Notes under the pieces: model-generated
Seen by the model: only the letters and a program-made list of their open reading frames with translations
Told to the model about the DNA's origin: nothing
Database searches by the model: none
Shown here: in pieces, positions 23,301 to 35,649 of the stretch
How positions within the stretch are numbered: the first letter of the stretch is position 1
Layout: the number at the start of each line of letters is the position of its first letter
Assembly: GCA_956465555.1 (NCBI GenBank)
Contig: OY101118.1
Coordinates: forward strand, 992,001-1,056,000
Reading direction: 5' to 3'
Length of the DNA: 64,000 nt
DNA from: Nitzschia sp. pyKryTriq1
Lineage: Eukaryota > Bacillariophyta > Bacillariophyceae > Bacillariales > Bacillariaceae
Made by a program: the position numbers and the translations under genes

Positions 23301-26300
23301 GTACAATCCGACAAATGCATCATACTCCGATTTCGGGAATTCTGGCCGAATGTTCTACTGATCTGTCACATACATTTTCAAGCGGAGCGCGGGTTTCACA
23401 AGTGAAGGAGCCATTTCCCGCGAAAAAGTTGAAAGAGTTTGACAGATCGTTGTGCACCGCAGCGATCGTGCTTGAAATCTTCGGTAGGGGTGACGTTGCA
23501 TACACATTTACTTCTCTGAGAAAGTCCTTCTTTCAAATCCTGAGTACAATTCTTGACTCTAGCAACAACGTACAGCTTCTGATGACTGCAGTGCGGATCG
23601 TGGGCCGCTGGCTGTCAGAGAATTCAGGTGGCCCGCTCACATTAAAGGAGAGAAACAGCTTTCTTTGGAAGATCGCGTCATTCGACTTCAACGGATTGCC
23701 CGATGTGGTGTCTCAACCGCTCGCAGATCTTGTGTCTCGGTTTGTCATATCTCTGCTCGAAGGAAAAAGAGAAAAGGAAAAAATTTCAGCGACAATTGGT
23801 GGTCTTGGTGGTACCACTCCTCAAAGATTTGGTGACAGTGATGGCATGCTGATCGGTCGGTCTTTAGTAGCTTGTCTGTTGACCGCTAATAATTCCTTGC
23901 GTGGAACCATGCTGTCCCTTTACCTATCTCGGGCAAATGTCGAGAATCGCGAATTTCCGGAATCTGCAAAAGAAATCGCCGAAACGTCAAGACAAGCACC
24001 GGTGGAGTTACTGTGGCAGCTTCTCCACAGTGATTTTGAGGGCCTCGGAGGGAGGAACTGGGTTGTCCTATTTGTTGAAATATTTTTGTCCAGCGTATGG
24101 AGTTTACCTTCCAACGACATGAAAAACCGAAGCAGATTGTCGGTTCATCGTCGTATGCCTCCACCGCGCACGAAAGTTGTTGACCATAAGTCGGCTTTAT
24201 CGTCCTGCGTCCCAGAATTGGATGCTTTTTCTGATTCAATGATGACTGTAAAGGAAGATATGCAGACTGGGGGGCACAACTTTCGAACGGCGATATCTCG
24301 CCTCGCGCATGGGGACCTGGTTCTTGCCAACATCCTTTTTCAAACTCTTCTGCCGAAGGCGTGGACCTCCGTGAAGAGCGATGCCGTTCGGTTCAGGCTG
24401 ATATCGCCAATCGAGTCCCTTTTATCGCGCAGCTTTCATTCACAATTCCTCAAGACTGGAATAATGGAAAACTCTGCACGCACCCAGAATGTGATCAGGA
24501 CGTTCCTAAACGGTTTGGCACTTCTGAGTCCAATGCCCGTAATCGATGTTGATTTGTTGGTTTCCCTTGCCGAATCATATAACTGCTGGTATGAGGTCCT
24601 TACCATTTTGGAGGACCAATTTGTGGTTCTTTCAGCGAAGTCGCTTTCGAAATCGGGCCAAGCCTTACACGATAAGATCCTCTTGGCGATGCGCCACTGC
24701 TACCGCCAACTTGGGGAGTTGAGTGTATGGACAAGTCTGGCCCTTTACTCCTGCAATCTCCCAGTGACTCACAGAGCTGCGTCTTTAGCTGTGCATGGAG
24801 AGATTGACAAGGCTCTTGAAACGTATACGGACTTAGTGGAGCTCGTTGAGACCAAGGAAAGTGTCTCACCGACGGAATTCGAGATGGAATTTGTCGAAGA
24901 AAGATGGATCGACTTGCAGCGTGAACAATGTCAAACTTCGGTCGTCTCGGAGTACGCGAAGACCGCACAGAATCCTTACCTCATGCTCGAGTCCGCATGG
25001 AAACAAAGGGAATGGGATCGAGTGCGGGCTTTGTGCTCTTCCCCGTCCCTTGTAGCGGCTGTTGAATCTGGCGAGGCCTCAGTCAAAATGTGTGAAACAT
25101 TGCTTGCCGTGGCCAATGGCAAGCTGGGGGATGTCGAAAATTTGCACGCACAGACTGCCCAGTTATGCCTCTACAAGTGGCAGCTCCTTCCATCATTTTC
25201 CAGTGCAAGTTCAGCGCATGCTTCTCTCCTTCATTTCTTTCACCGACTTGTCGAAATTCGCGAGTCTGGTCAGATTATGGTCGAGACAAGCAACCATTCG
25301 ACTGGCAAGACTTTGCCAGATCTGAAGAATCTGCTCAAGTAAGTTCTATTGCTGCGTGTGCTGAGTGGTTTTGTATCAATTTTCTTACTTTTTTTCAGCG
25401 CTTGGAGACACCGCCTACCAAATGACTACGAGGAGTTGAGCATGTGGGACGAGATTTTTACGTGGCGGTCTCACATGTTCAGTGCAATCACGTCAAACTT
25501 TTCGTGGAGCGAGCCTTCGACCCTCGCTACCCTACATGATAGACCATGGACCGCGATCCGGATGGCAATGACAGCCAGGAAGCAAGGAATGAGACAGGTA
25601 AGAAGCAGAGGAAATGCTGGCCCGATGGATGATGATGGTGCCCTAACCACTTCCAATATCAGACCGCACTGCTACTGCTGAACAGATTGACCGATAGCAG
25701 ATCAATGGACGTTTCAGACGCGTTTCTGAAGCTCCGCGAACAAATTTTGGCGTACAACAACCCCGAGAGTGAGCTGGAACGCACAGGAGGGCTGAATTTG
25801 ATCAACACGACCAACCTTTCTTTCTTCGATGCATCTCAAATGAGCGAGTTGTTCAGATTGAAAGCAATATTTTTGTCCTCGCTCAGGAGATCATCCAAGT
25901 CGAACCAGGCCTATTGCCACTCCGTACAGATCTGCCCATCACATTCCAAGGCATGGGTCAGCTGGGGTGGGCTATGCTCGCAGCTGAGTACCATCACCGA
26001 GAAGCAAGCAGAACAGTTGGCCGCCAAAGCTGGCAATCCGTCTGAAAACTCAAAGGTAAGTTCCACTCGAGCAATTTATTACAAGGGCCAATCTATGCCA
26101 CTGACGTGGCCGCCTTCTTCTGCTTAAGGAATCAATGGCCGCCTCTGCGAAGAAGGCTTCACAATATCTTGCCCAGGCTATGGGTTGCTACATCGAAGCT
26201 GTCCAGATAGAAGCCAACGAGAAGGCTAGAATCCACCTGCCCAAATGTCTCTGGATTTTGACAAAAGATGGAGCATCGTCGCCCGGCGTCTTGTGCCAAA

Positions 26301-28572
26301 CACTGGAGAGCAGGGGGGCAAAACTGCCACCATGGGTGTGGCTTCCGTGGATACCGCAGCTCTTGACCGGGCTCTGTCGCGCAGAGGGACGTGCGATAAA
26401 GAGCATACTGTCAAGAGTTGTCAAAGCTTACCCACAAGCCGTGTATTACTCACTCCGGGCTTTTTATTTGGAAAGGAGAGACGTAGAGCGTGCAAAAGGG
26501 ATACCATCGGCTTCCAGCCAGCACATGCCTTCGGTTGCATATGCAGAGGAGATGATGTCGACATTAAGACGCTCTCACGCGTCCTTGTGGAGCTCTCTGG
26601 AAGCGATTTTAGAGGAACTGATAGTCAAGTTCAGGCCATCTTACGAAGAAGAATTGCTCGCTACGATATCTGCCTTGCTTGAGCGCGCAGAATCTCATGC
26701 CGAGAAACAGTCTTTGCCCGACCAAACGAGGATCGAGGATGAAGATGCGATGGTAGCATCATGGTCGAAGACACTCAGCCGTATCGCAGCGAAGTTCTTC
26801 CGCCCGGCTGCAGATTCCTCGGCAGCTTCCAGTCGACGAGACGAGCGTGTGAAGAAAACAGCGGAGTTCAAGCGGAAATACAAAGACGACTTTGAAAGCG
26901 ACTTCAAAGTAAATTCAGCGGAAGTCCTAGACAGCCCAACAGCTGGTGATTCCAAACCACAATTTCGCCTTGCGGAGTACATCACCCGACTTCAGAAGTG
27001 GAAGACAAAACTTGAAGAACAGGTTTTATGCACGCCGACTTCTCTTCCTTTGATTGAATCCTCGCATGCATTGGCCATGTTTGCCGGAGAACCACCAGAC
27101 CTTTGGCCAGGTGCATGTGACACCAAGTATTTGAGCGCGGGCGATGATGCGAATCAAGACGACGATGACGATTTATCTCGACATCAGTCTACTGCATCAT
27201 CATCGGCTGCAATTGCTCGGAAAGCGGCCTTGAATGCCGCAGCTGCCGCCGCAAGTGCTGCGGCTCGTGAAGGAGTCGGAGGCGAGTATGGGGGCGGCTC
27301 CGCCGTGATCGAGATTCCTGGACAGTACTGTCCGAACTCAGCCACAACTGCCGATATCAAGCCGTTTCCAGAACTCCATGCTAAGCTTGAGCGTTTCGAC
27401 CCTTTTGTTGAAGTTCTGAGACGAAACGACCAACTTGTTCGAAGAGTTAGTATGGTGGGTAGTGATGGACGAGTCTATCGGTTCCTTCTACAGTTCGCCA
27501 TACCGTACTGGACTCGAACCGACGAACGGACTGCCCAGACGAATTTCATCATCGACAAGTTCCTCCGACAGAATAATGTCAGCGCACGCAACTATCTGTC
27601 TATCCAACCAAGTGCTGCGATACCAGTAGCACAACGCCTTCGGATGACGCTGGACACTGAATCCAGAGTAGCTCTGGACGATGTGTTTCGGTCTAGCCAC
27701 AGCGCTTCTGAGAAGAAGATCGAGGCCATTCCAGACTTCTTCCTGAAAGAGGTAGAGGATAAATTGCGAAGCCAGACCACTCAAGAGACCACACAAGAGG
27801 ATCGAGAAAAACTCGAAATGTCGATTCGTCACGAAGTTTACGCAGACATCTGCAAATCGAAGGTAGACTCCCAAGTCTTCCTCCGCTTTGTTCAAAGAAA
27901 TCTCGACGGACCAGAAAATCTTTTCCACTTCCGGCGTGCATTCGCGGGGCAACTAGCTTCCAACTCTTTGCTTCAATACATCTTTTCAGTGGCAGAACGA
28001 ACACCACCGCGCTTCGTCCTCCTCTTGTGCAGAGCCCTGGTCCTCTCCCCGGATTTCAGAGTTTCCTATTCCAACCAAGGTACGCAAATGCCGCACACTT
28101 TTTCACCCTTATTTGTTATTTGCAGAGTCTAATCTTTTCTTTCGTTTCAGGTTTCATTGAAGGTCATGCCATTCCATTTAGAATGACCCCAAACATCGAA
28201 ACCTTGATCGGAAAGCCATACCTCGACGGACGCTTTATTCGATCGATTGCTATGGTAGCTGGGGCCATTCGTGAACACAGGGAGGAGTTCGATCCGATTC
28301 TCCGTCTTCTGATGAGGGATGATATACTGGCATGGTACAGCAAGTCATTGGCGAAGACCGATTCAAAGACACAGGAGCTGGAGCGTCAACTCATTGAACG
28401 GGTCTCGAAAAATGTGTCATTGTTGCATGCTAGATGTTCCGAGTGCTCGCCCACAAGCACAAAGGCGAGCAAGGAGGGAGCAATCGATTCAAAAATCCGC
28501 GAGCTGTACGAAGCGGCAACAAACACCGAGAAGTTGAGCATGATGCCTACAAACTATCACCCATGGCTATAA
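14377..28572 (+). CDS. TRA1: Tra1/TRRAP, giant PIKK-family scaffold of SAGA/NuA4, about 4550-4570 aa
   Basis: Exons: 14377-17183, 17265-19178, 19246-19811, 19881-25338, 25399-25597, 25663-26055, 26129-28079 and 28151-28572, with 60-81 bp GT-AG introns whose phases agree throughout. A ninth intron of 63 bp probably lies at 22358-22420. Tra1 recruits SAGA and NuA4 acetyltransferases to activators. Most of the protein is helical HEAT/FAT repeat; about residues 4200-4480 resemble a PI3K-like kinase (WLPWIP region upstream, then VSMVGSDGRVYRFLLQF, IEGHAIPFRMTPNIE), and the end is a FATC-like tail finishing NYHPWL. The HRD and DFG motifs of active kinases are not seen, as in other Tra1 pseudokinases. 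Yeast and human proteins are 3744 and about 3860 residues; the excess here is low-complexity insertions, including a repeat at 18854-19065. Stop is 51 bp from the convergent helicase gene. Confidence 0.93.
18854..19065 (+). repeat. In-frame minisatellite in Tra1 (about five 42-51 bp units)
   Basis: Diverged tandem units encode a 14-17 residue motif of the type VSAAEGKKSDGDPP. Unit boundaries are marked by repeated GGATCCTCC-like words and by GAGGGGAAG. All units stay in frame, giving an acidic, Ser/Pro-rich disordered loop at about residues 1466-1536. No counterpart is expected in yeast or human Tra1. Confidence 0.85.
22358..22420 (+). other. Probable 63 bp intron inside Tra1 that keeps the frame open
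   Basis: The segment starts GTAAGT, ends with a pyrimidine-rich tract and TTTCGCAG, and lies in phase 0 between ATG and GTG. It is 21 codons long with no stop, so it can be translated or removed without a frame change. Its size matches the neighbouring Tra1 introns (60-73 bp). Confidence 0.65.
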
Positions 28573-28623
28573 TGACGAGAGCTCAAGTAGAAATGCAACA
28601 CATGATCAAAGTATTTTAACATT

Positions 28624-30530
28624 CTATTCGACTTTTAGCAGTCCTTCTAGCCCAAGTCTAGCAGCAAGCTTCGATTCCATGGCAGGCATTTCTAGTAGAC
28701 CGGTGCATTGTGCAAATTCTTGCGCATACTCCAGAATTGCAGCTGGTTTGAGACCTTCAGAATTTGCGATGTAGTAAGCCAGAAATGCCCTGCTTGCAGC
28801 CTCCGCGTTTGGCGTTAAAATTGCATGTCCACTCCTAACCTGAAGCTGGGCGGAGTTGATCACCCTAACAATATCTTCCTTGTTGTCCATGTCACTTTCC
28901 TGGGTCGCACTTTCGTCCACTTCGATCTGGATTCCTCTCTTTCGAAATCTGTCAGTTTGCCGACGCTCGAAGGGCAACAACACCAAGAGACCTCGACCAG
29001 CACTACCGGCCCGCCCAGTACGACCAATTCTATGAATATAGGAGTCCTCCGATGATGGAGCTCCGTACTACGTACACGGAGAGAACGGCACAATATCAAG
29101 GTGAGAGGCATAATGGTGGACGGTCAACTGACCTCTTCAGGGGTCCTTACCTGAATGACTAAAGAAACATCCGGATAATCAACTCCTCGAGCCGAGATAT
29201 CGCTTGAAAACAAAATAGATTGTTTGCTGGAACGGAACGTATTACTCGCCCGCGTTCGAGAAGCTTGTGACATGCGCGAATGAATCTCGAGGACCGGAAT
29301 CTCAAGACAAATGTTGAAAAAGTGGACAAAGAAGCGAACCAGTTTGCTCGCAGGAAAGAACACCAGAATCTTGTAGTCTTTCTCTTTCATAGCGCGCTCA
29401 ATTATTGACACCAACGTAGGAATGTAGTCGTTCATACTCTTCAGCACCAAATATGACTCGTCCACTCGAAGATTTGTCTGACTCCGGACATTCCGATCAT
29501 TCAGACAGTCAATTTCCTGGTAGTCAATCTTCATCGACCCCTTTACGAACTCTCGAAGTTTCTTGGAAACGGTAGCCGAAAATAGAAGAGTTTGGCGCTT
29601 TTCCGCGCGTGGCAAAAAAGACAGAATCTTTTGCATCTCTTTCGCGAATCCATCCAAAAGTCGATCCGCTTCATCCAACACAACGATTCGTGTCTCTTCT
29701 GCAATTTCCGAAAACTTGCGTCTTCCAATTCGAGTGCTCTCGCAAAGTTCTAGGAGGCGTCCAGGAGTGGCCACCAAGATTGTGGGAAGCCGAGGACCGG
29801 AGAGGAGGCGGACATCGCGTTGAATTTTGGTACCTCCGTATACACATGCTACATCCATATCATTGTGAAAAGTCAACAACGCCTCTGCCTGGGCTGCAAT
29901 TTGTATGGCCAGTTCTCGAGTCGGAGCCACAATAATCATCCCAATAGTCAGTCCAGGCTTGAACAAGTCCAAATCAGCTTCCAACAAGCGTTCAATAGAT
30001 GGAAGCAAAAACGCGAGGGTTTTGCCAGTACCTGTCTTGGCGCGGCCGAGGACATTTTGCCCATCTAGCGCTGCCGCATAGGTCTTGGATTGAATTTCGG
30101 TCATCCGTTGCAAGCCCAGAACATCGGAAATCGCGCGTTTGGTGGCAGGAGACATGTCAGCCCGGTCAGTAAAGGCGACCTTTGTCAAGAGCGTTGGATC
30201 CTTCAAAGCTTCGGCGTGTCTTCTTTGAGCTTCTTGACGTCGTGTTTCTAGTTTCTCTTGGGTGGTCGTGGTGGTCGACGACGACGAGGAAGAACGTCGC
30301 AAAGGTCGCCGTCGTCCTCCTCGAGTCGAGGAGGAAGCCTCACTCGCCTCACTCGCCTCACTGTATTCACTGGAACCATCGCCTTCATTGAACAAGACAG
30401 AATAAACATCTCTTACGGAACAACGAGATCTAGCGGCTGCCGTGAAGCCGCTGCTTGCCGACAGGAACGAGAGCCATACAACGACAAGGAACTTTAAGGA
30501 TTGAAATCTTCCCATCGCAGATTGTGGCAA
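28624..30530 (-). CDS. DEAD-box RNA helicase with signal-type N-terminus, 606 aa
   Basis: Exons 30530-29133 and 29046-28624 flank an 86 bp intron (GTCAGT donor); the join gives VRTPEEDSYIHRIGRTGRAG, which completes motif VI. An earlier GTAAGG at 29150 was rejected as donor because the following residues match the family. Motifs in order: Q motif (MTEIQSKTY), AKTGTGKT, PTRELA, TPGRL, LDEADRLLD, SAT, SSDISARGVDYPDV and HRIGRTGR. These mark an ATP-dependent RNA-unwinding enzyme. The N-terminus has a hydrophobic segment ending SASSGF followed by a basic Ser-rich stretch, consistent with a signal plus transit peptide, so plastid RNA processing or ribosome assembly is possible. A methionine five codons downstream is an alternative start. 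Confidence 0.9.
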
Positions 30531-33052
30531 ACGCCTACTAGCGACGGAACAGTGTGGTGGAGGGGATGTGTACGTATGTAGCTGTTGTACTGCGGAGGTA
30601 CTGGCAGAAGCACTTACTGTAGATGGAAGGCCCGCAGACCATAATCATGATTATCGCTTTTATTTTTTTCGCTTTTTGGCTTGCACACGCGCGCGCATTA
30701 TCACCAAAATTAGTCCACCACCGGTTGGCGGACATACCACGGACATACGACGGACATACGTCTTCCATTACCCGTTGACGGACAGACGTACCACTGGTCT
30801 GTTTGGGTACCGGTTGTCCAATCAAGAACCACTACTAGGAGCAGGCTGATGAGATAGTGCATTGACTAACACAAACCCAAGATGATTGATGTCCTCAAGA
30901 TACTAAAATTATGAGCACTTCTACTCTACTATTTTCTTCTCATGTACTTTCGGTCAAACGTGTGTCGTTCTTCATATCGTTTCTCCGATGTTCTCCGGGG
31001 GTCTTCGATTCTCTCCGAATCCTTCAGAATTATACAGAATCATTCGCCGCGTGTCTCGATATTCGATTCCTTCGAATCATCATGAGCAACACTCTCCAAC
31101 AACGACTGTCGTACACCTTGTATGTAGTCTACAGGTATGTACTGTATTTTTTGATGATTCTTCGAGAAATGGAATTTGGAATTCCACATTGCATGGATCC
31201 ATCGTCCACGATTAGCAAAACATTTTGGCTTCTTGGCCCTGCTTGGCCCTCGTTCATCCATCGAGATCCGAGCAACAACAAGGCTCCAGACGACTCCAGA
31301 TATTGGTATGGCCAAGATGTTACATCCTCTGCGTTGGTAAGCATGAATAATTGCAACCCTTCTTCATGACGATTGATCGATTGATCGATGATTCATGATG
31401 ATTCATCCATCCCACTCAGAATGAGCAACGACAATGGCTAAAAAGGTACGTTAAGAATATTCTCGCATCGGTCGGAACGAACGCTGTTTCCGCAGACCGC
31501 ACATTTCCTTGAAGTCAAGTGATTTAATCGTTTTTAGATGACGAGTCGGAGAGACCGATCTTTGCGTTATGCAAACGATCACTCAATGTCGATTAAGAAC
31601 GAGGCATTTGTATGATGACTGAACCTCCCTATACCGGTACCGTGGCTTGTGCCGATTTTCTAGCAACACAAATCATGAAACATCTCACCATGCCCATGCC
31701 TTTATTTTTTCTCCTGCTAGCTACTGGTAGACTACAAAGCAATGGAATTGAACATTAGCACATATGTTGCTGCAAGAACTGCAGCATCCAAATTGGATTG
31801 ACTGAATCATCATCTACGAACCTCGTTCATACTCTCTGTGAGGGTCAAGACGAAACCCAGTAGATGGCAAATCGATTGACACCGCATCATGAAGGGATAC
31901 GTATCTCGTTGGAAGCTCATCTTCGCTCACTCTACTACTATGCGAGAGAAAGTTGAAACGGCGTTGTTACCTTCGGATATGAAAAAGTTCAGGTGCCTGC
32001 TCTACAATGCAACTCTCACAACGAGTGCAAGAATCTAGCTAGCAATTGTGCTACCCTACATTTTCACAATCGCCTCTCTAGAGAATATATACCGGAGATA
32101 AATTATCACGCCTCCAACCTCCAACTCTCTTCTTTACTACGAACGAATGCCAATCGATCGAGTCATAGAGTAAATCAGCGCAATTCTTAGCACTCCCGTA
32201 CCGGCAGTCGAGATCTCTCATAGACTACAGGAGTCACATAGCTCATTCTCTTACTCGAAGTCACAAGCATTTCTATTCTATCTGCAGTAACACTGCAGCC
32301 TTCAGATTCGCCAAAAGGTATACGCAAGAAAGTCGTTGTTGATGAATATCGTGTTGATCCAACTCGATTATGGATTCTATACATTTCTTTGTCGTCCTTA
32401 GACTCGTTCGTTCTTTCTTTTCGTTTATTTTTTGAACCTTACCGTTTGATTTCATTCTGATCAATCGGAACTTTGCTGTGTGTAAGATGCGGGAAAACTT
32501 TCGTGCTTACGTCGGAAAGTCAAAGGATCAGAAAACAAGAAGCGGAGAGAGCCACAAGGACAACCCGCCATATATGCGTGGATACTCGATTCGTGGACTT
32601 TTGAGGTACCCTTTGTACAGGTTGGGCCATTCCACGAAGAGACGGTGGGATCGGGAAAAAAGTTTATATGCAGTTAGTTGGTCGTCGATCACCAAGACGA
32701 CATCTCGTTCGTACCGATTTGTGCAGGGAGAGGTTGATGGTACGGAACAAGATTCAATATGTACAGCCATATGCCGTAGTAGATCAGCATGGCGATGTTC
32801 GTTCGGGCCCGTTTGTGCAATGGGGAGGAGAGTGATAGCAAAGGAGCGCGCATGGAGGATTCTTCTTGCCGTTCGAAGTATGTTCATGAGGCTAGTTCAA
32901 CCATATATGCAGTTTTTAACTTGGCCTTGTTCCCTTCTTTTTACATTCGTTGTGATGGTCTTCTTGTTCGCTTAGCACCATATTTACATGATATTGACAG
33001 TTGCTTCAGCGTGGAATATGGACATGGTTTGATTGCGTAGCAGAGAGCGTTC
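30531..33052. other. 2.5 kb region without a recognisable gene
   Basis: Open frames here (30911-31369 and 32478-32975 plus, 32528-32887 minus) show no known motif. CGGACATAC-like short tandem words lie at 30729-30760, and GATTGATC repeats near 31375-31395. One TACCGGTA occurs at about 31634. In a third plus frame, about 32610-32840 reads as a protein-like stretch without methionine start, ending at TGA; I cannot identify it. This may be decayed mobile DNA or a non-coding transcript. Confidence 0.4.
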
Positions 33053-34423
33053 TTATTTTTGGGTAAATAAGGAGATGAGTTCGAAAAACTCTGATCGTGC
33101 CTTTGCTTTGACTTCATCTAGAGATGTGGCTGCGATGGAATCTAGTTGGCAGTCACGTTCTCGATCAGTGAGAGGCCAGACTTGCGGGTACCATAGAAGA
33201 TTGTCTCTCTCCATTGTATGATCCAGGCTCTTCCCGGCGTTTTTTTCATTGGCCATGATACTCCACTCAAATGCCCAACCTTTCGGTAAGCGCGCCGAGC
33301 CAGGAACGTAACGAATCGAGTATCGGTTGAGATGCTCGATATTTTCCTTGGAGTAATACTCCTTTCCACCCGGAGTGACCGCAAGAGTGCGATGAAAGAG
33401 AGTGCGGGTCGAAAATATCACATCTCCTTTCATGATGTTAGGAATAAAAGCCGTGGCCTCAATCATATCGCTCAGTTCAGGGTTTTGGTGGCGCATTTCG
33501 CAAGTCGTCCAAAGCTTTTCGCCGGATTCTGCACGCTCTTGCATCTCCGCCTTGGTGAAACCGCCATGGTAGCTTCGGTTCTGTCCAATAGCTTCATATG
33601 CATCAAAACGCCAATCAGCCTTATGTGAGCCAGGCGCAAGGGCCATAGATCCCTGATACAACGCGGGCATGGCTTGCATCGCAATCCAGACATTGATCCC
33701 TTCATGTTCGCTGATGTACGATTCGGGCCAGAATCCCACATCGTCAACATGCCAATCACAGGTTGCATCTTGTTCTACCGCTTTTGACATGAAGATATCA
33801 CTGTAGATGACAATGTAGTTAGAATTGGGCTTTCCGACATGGATTCAATCTTCTTTCGCTGAACAAAGTCAAACTTACCGAAGGACCCTGACACTTGAAC
33901 TCTTTGGAAGTCGCATAAGCTCCGCAACGGCTTGAGGAAGGATCGAGTCCAGTGCAACGCGTCGGAACGCCTTTGTCACGGTATCGTTTTCCGCTTTCCC
34001 TGCCTGGAAGATCATGCCCATCTCGATTGTGCTAAAGTAAGATTTCATCTTCTGTGTCGCCTGCAAAAACAAGTCTCCCGCATTCACAAGTCCATCCATT
34101 TCTTCTTCCAAAAGTCCCGAGACAACAAGGAAGCCGTCACGTTCAAACATTGCATGGTGTTCCTCGCTGAACAGCGAAGACCTGTGCCCGGAATCTCCGA
34201 CCTTCTCCTTAGAGGCAGATGCCATTGACAAGTCCGAAAGAAGTGGCTTGATGTTGTGAGGACGAACCTCGCCAACAATGCTGTTCCCAGCAAACGCCGA
34301 TGGCTCGATGAGAATGATCAGAATGAGTGCTTCAAAGGCAAGTCTTCCCCATCGGAATGTTTTCGTTCCCCATCGGAATGTTTTCGTTAGTGTCATCCCA
34401 CATAACATCATGTTGTTCGGCAA
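33053..34423 (-). CDS. Phytanoyl-CoA dioxygenase (PhyH)-family protein, 430 aa
   Basis: Exons 34423-33879 and 33800-33053 flank a 78 bp GT-AG intron; the join gives RVLRDIFMSKAVEQDATCDWH, the usual approach to the iron site in PhyH proteins. The triad is WHVDD (H and D), LFHRTL (second H), and an Arg in NRYSIRYVPGSARLP. The N-terminal half has the family's FERDGFLVVSGLL entry motif. The leader holds a hydrophobic stretch (LAFEALILIILIEPSAFAG) with an ASAFAP-like end, so plastid or secretory targeting is plausible. The substrate is unknown; many algal PhyH proteins are uncharacterised. A 21 bp direct duplication (34345-34386) repeats seven codons near the start; downstream methionines are scarce, so ATG 34423 or one ten codons later is likely. 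Confidence 0.85.
34345..34386 (-). repeat. 21 bp perfect tandem duplication
   Basis: Two adjacent identical 21 bp copies (34345-34365 and 34366-34386) in the leader of the PhyH gene. They encode KTFRWG twice and keep the frame. Their identity suggests a recent slippage event. Confidence 0.85.
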
Positions 34424-35649
34424 TACTTTTTTGTTTTTCTGGGATGATCCGAATTTTAATTGATACTGTAGAATGCCGCGGAATACCGTTCAAGACTAAT
34501 ACCGGTACAAGTTGTCGAATGATGTTGTGGTGATGTTGTTGTGAGAAGGATGGATGATTGTGTTGGCGTGAGGCCACATGATGTGCACAGTACTGTTCTC
34601 GTACCGGTAGTGGGCGTGTGGTGTGACGAGAAAGTGTGAGAGCGAGGCTGCAAGTTGTTGGAAGTGCGCAAGAATGATCATTCATCAGAATGATGGTCAA
34701 GTTCAACAGCAGCTGCCAGTTGTTGAATATGCCCTTACACTTAATGAGCGAAAATTTAACGTGCGCACTCATCATCCATGAATGCATGACGGAAACTTGC
34801 GTCATCGTGCGATGAGGGCGTGTTGTTGGGTTGTTGGCGGGCAGTGCTTGTACAGACAGCACTGCAGGTACGAGTACGACATACTGCGCAGCGGGGGAGG
34901 TACATTCTTGGCGTATCTACATACCGGTATCATTATTTGCGAACCCACGATGATGAAAAGGCGCCATAAATAAATGTGCCACCCTGAAAAATCGCGCATT
35001 CTAACGCGCATGTTGCCCCCGATTTTGACGAAACGAGAAGGGGGCCTGAAACCAAGGGTTGTTACGACAAATCCACGATATCGTTATCCCGTGGGATCTC
35101 CATTTTGGATTCCACGGGATTTTCAACGCGCACCGGGCCAACCTCTTGCCGAACGGGAGGGCTGCACCCGCCGGGGGAACCACCCCTGGCCCATGCTGGT
35201 ACTACGGGAGGTCCCTGAGCTGTCAACCCCTACTAGAGCCACAACCCCAATCCCCATCGTGAATGTGCTCTTCTCGAGCTAGTATGCAGAAATGCATAGT
35301 AAGCGCGAGGTCGGATCTTCGATCATTCCTAATTTTGGGGTTCGGGGTTGGGGACCACCACCCCTACGGACATGTGCACTCCTTTCGTGGGAGTAGCACA
35401 CGCACTTACGGTGTTACAGTCGGTGAGGCTCTGGGTCACGAGACGAGCTCTTGCATGGTGTTTCTTCGTAATGTAACTAGTAGTAGGTAGTAGAATCCTC
35501 TTGACAACTGATTGCACAAGTGCGATCCCGGTAGTAGAGGGTAGAGGGTAGAGGACGACGACGACGACGACGACTACTACTCCTCGACTATACTCCTCCC
35601 TCCTCCTCCATCATACAGTAAAGGAAACACTGCGGATCCAACATTCATT
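34424..35649. other. Intergenic region with GC-rich block and hairpin
   Basis: 1.2 kb between divergent PhyH and SNM1 genes. TACCGGTA palindromes occur near 34499, 34605 and 34922. The block 35030-35285 is visibly richer in G and C than its surroundings and includes the hairpin at 35086-35120. A CGA trinucleotide tract (about 35549-35574) lies in the SNM1 leader. No gene is supported. Confidence 0.5.
35086..35120. repeat. Perfect 9 bp inverted repeat (hairpin)
   Basis: ATCCCGTGG at 35086-35094 pairs with CCACGGGAT at 35112-35120. Inside the loop a second short pair (TCCA/TGGA) extends the stem. It could be a regulatory site or a relic of a mobile element; there is no T-run to suggest a terminator. 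Confidence 0.6.

Noticed and set aside
27373-28572. An active kinase (ATM/TOR-like) at the end of the giant gene
   Set aside because: The fold and FATC-like tail are present but the catalytic HRD and DFG-type residues are not visible, which fits Tra1/TRRAP.
29133-29150. Earlier GTAAGG donor in the helicase intron
   Set aside because: Using it would remove VRTPEE, which fits the conserved helicase segment before motif VI; the donor at 29132 keeps it.
30911-31369. 152-codon plus-strand frame
   Set aside because: Composition looks random (many Ser, Phe, Ile) and no motif is recognisable.
32478-32975. 165-codon plus-strand frame and overlapping 119-codon minus frame
   Set aside because: Neither has a recognisable motif; a third frame in the same place looks equally protein-like, so none can be chosen.
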